Below, piece after piece: positions 7,212 through 7,873 of a stretch of DNA of 7,873 nucleotides. A program made the position numbers and the translations under genes. The notes beneath the pieces are model-generated. The model did no database searches. It was not told the DNA's origin and saw only the letters and a list, made by a program, of their open reading frames with translations. Source of the stretch: Pseudomonadota bacterium (GTDB taxonomy: Bacteria; Pseudomonadota; Gammaproteobacteria; Steroidobacterales; Steroidobacteraceae); the NCBI GenBank assembly GCA_021815905.1, contig JAKAZP010000111.1, positions 1 through 7,873 of the forward strand, in the 5' to 3' direction. Each line of letters opens with the position of its first letter. Position 1 is the first letter of the stretch.

Positions 7212-7216
7212 AGGAG
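7212..7216 (+). promoter_or_regulatory. Shine-Dalgarno site of the HPF-CSD gene
   Basis: AGGAG lies 7 nt before the ATG at 7224, inside the 22-nt gap after the cyclase stop codon. It is a much stronger site than that of the upstream gene. The second gene could therefore be translated more than the first from a shared message. Confidence 0.75.
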
Positions 7217-7223
7217 ATAGAAC

Positions 7224-7772
7224 ATGATCCTTCCGCTGCAGATCACCTTTCGTGGCATGGAGCCCTCGCCGGCGCTCGAGGCGCGCATCCGCGAGCTCGC
7301 CTCGCGGCTCGACCGGTTCAGCGACCAGATCATGCGCTGCCACGTCATCGTCGAGCCCTCCGCGCATCACAAGCGCCAGGGCTTCCTCTACGACTTCAGG
7401 ATCGACATCACCGTGCCCGAGGCGGAAATCGCGATCCGGCATGCTCATCCGGCGGATCATGCTCATGAGGATCCCTACGTCGCGCTCCGCGATGCGTTCC
7501 GGGCGGCACGCCGGAAGCTCGAGGATTACGAGCGCAAGCGACGCCGCGACGTGAAGAGCCACAACCAGCCCGCCCACGGCCGGATCAAGGAGGTGGATGC
7601 GCACCGCGGTCTCGGTCAGATCGAGACCGATGACGGCCGCCTCATCTACTTTCATCGCAACAGCGTCATCGGCGGCCGCTTCCAGGACCTGACGACCGGC
7701 ACCGAGGTGCGATTCGCCGAGGAGGCCGGTGACCTCGGCCCGCAGGCGAGCACGGTTCACGTCATCTCCTGA
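7224..7772 (+). CDS. HPF/RaiA-like ribosome-associated protein fused to a cold-shock domain
   Basis: This 182-residue protein joins two RNA/ribosome-binding modules. Residues 1 to about 106 resemble the HPF/YfiA (RaiA) fold: a first strand LQITFRGMEPSPALE, a helix RIRELASRLDRF (21-32), strands around CHVIVEP and YDFRIDITVP, and the long helix DPYVALRDAFRAARRKLEDY (83-102) with a basic end. Family members bind the 30S decoding region and silence ribosomes in stationary phase. Residues about 117-181 resemble a cold-shock domain: HGRIKEVD, GQIETDDGRLIYFHRNSVI, and a closing GPQASTVHVI. The RNP2-like strand keeps aromatics (IYFH, 141-144), but the RNP1 position usually reading KGFGFI or GYGFI is RGLGQI (128-133). 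It is not a long HPF, since the usual C-terminal dimerisation domain is replaced. This fused architecture occurs in proteobacteria as I recall. The start is set by AGGAG 7 nt upstream. Confidence 0.9.
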   Translation: MILPLQITFRGMEPSPALEARIRELASRLDRFSDQIMRCHVIVEPSAHHKRQGFLYDFRIDITVPEAEIAIRHAHPADHAHEDPYVALRDAFRAARRKLEDYERKRRRDVKSHNQPAHGRIKEVDAHRGLGQIETDDGRLIYFHRNSVIGGRFQDLTTGTEVRFAEEAGDLGPQASTVHVIS

Positions 7773-7799
7773 GCCGCCCCGGGCCGACGAGGCGCGCCG

Positions 7800-7873
7800 T
7801 CATCCCTTGATGCACACGAGGGGCGCGAGCCTCGCCACCTTGCGTGCCAGCCCCGCCGCCTCGGCGCAGTCGA
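7800..7873 (-). CDS. C-terminal end of an unidentified convergent gene, partial
   Basis: A minus-strand frame entering from the right edge reads 23 codons ending in LVCIKG and a TGA at 7800-7802. Almost every third codon position is G or C, as in the confirmed genes here, and the other minus-strand frames lack this bias. The stop lies 27 nt from the HPF-CSD stop, so the two genes converge. The fragment is too short to assign a function. The gap 7773-7799 contains a GGCGCGCC palindrome at 7791-7798 but no hairpin followed by a T-run. Confidence 0.5.
   Translation of the reverse strand, partial: DCAEAAGLARKVARLAPLVCIKG

Noticed and set aside
5999..7760. Minus-strand open frames (449 and 290 codons) opposite the cyclase and HPF-CSD genes
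   Set aside because: The plus-strand genes have intact catalytic and domain motifs in the same interval. The minus-strand products look like codon-bias shadows.
7791..7798. GGCGCGCC palindrome between the convergent genes as a terminator
   Set aside because: It has no loop and no T-run on either strand, and such short GC palindromes are frequent in this composition.
1..7873. CRISPR array, tRNA/rRNA genes, insertion sequence ends or toxin-antitoxin genes
   Set aside because: I saw no regularly spaced direct repeats, no tRNA-like cloverleaf or rRNA sequence, no transposase motifs, and no small gene pair outside the genes listed.

Overview
The window is GC-rich throughout, with strongly GC-biased third codon positions. 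It reads as chromosomal DNA of a pseudomonadote, probably gamma- or betaproteobacterial. That placement rests on an intact ybhF-ybhS-ybhR transporter operon very like the Escherichia coli one, and on a fused HPF/cold-shock protein of a type I associate with proteobacteria. I see no rRNA, tRNA, insertion sequence, phage gene or CRISPR array, and no sign of recent transfer. Coding density is high and only two intergenic gaps exceed 100 bp.

Layout. (1) Positions 1-1881, minus strand: an FtsH-family membrane AAA+ zinc protease, nearly complete, whose 3' end runs off the left edge. Its N-terminus looks like a lipoprotein signal peptide, which is unusual for FtsH. (2) Positions 2001-6009, minus strand: a tightly packed three-gene operon, transcribed ybhF, ybhS, ybhR. 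It encodes a tandem-ATPase subunit and two ABC-2 permeases, with an ATGA overlap and then a 2-nt gap. The HlyD-type adaptor (YbhG) that lies upstream in E. coli is absent here. (3) Positions 6010-6283: a divergent intergenic region with several inverted repeats, a perfect 12-bp palindrome and a sigma-54-like element. (4) Positions 6284-7772, plus strand: a PAS-GGDEF diguanylate cyclase followed after 22 nt by an HPF/RaiA-like ribosome-binding protein fused to a cold-shock domain. (5) Positions 7800-7873, minus strand: the last 23 codons of an unidentified convergent gene.

How the parts may work together. The minus-strand block concerns the inner membrane: export by an ABC-2 transporter, and proteolytic quality control by FtsH. 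The plus-strand pair links a sensory c-di-GMP synthase to a ribosome-hibernation-type factor, which suggests a shared response to starvation or stress. These links are inferred from gene order only. I did not find a clearly new system. The items most worth checking are the lipobox on FtsH, the GGDEF/HPF-CSD gene pair, the altered RNA-binding motif of the cold-shock domain, and the symmetric elements in the divergent promoter region.
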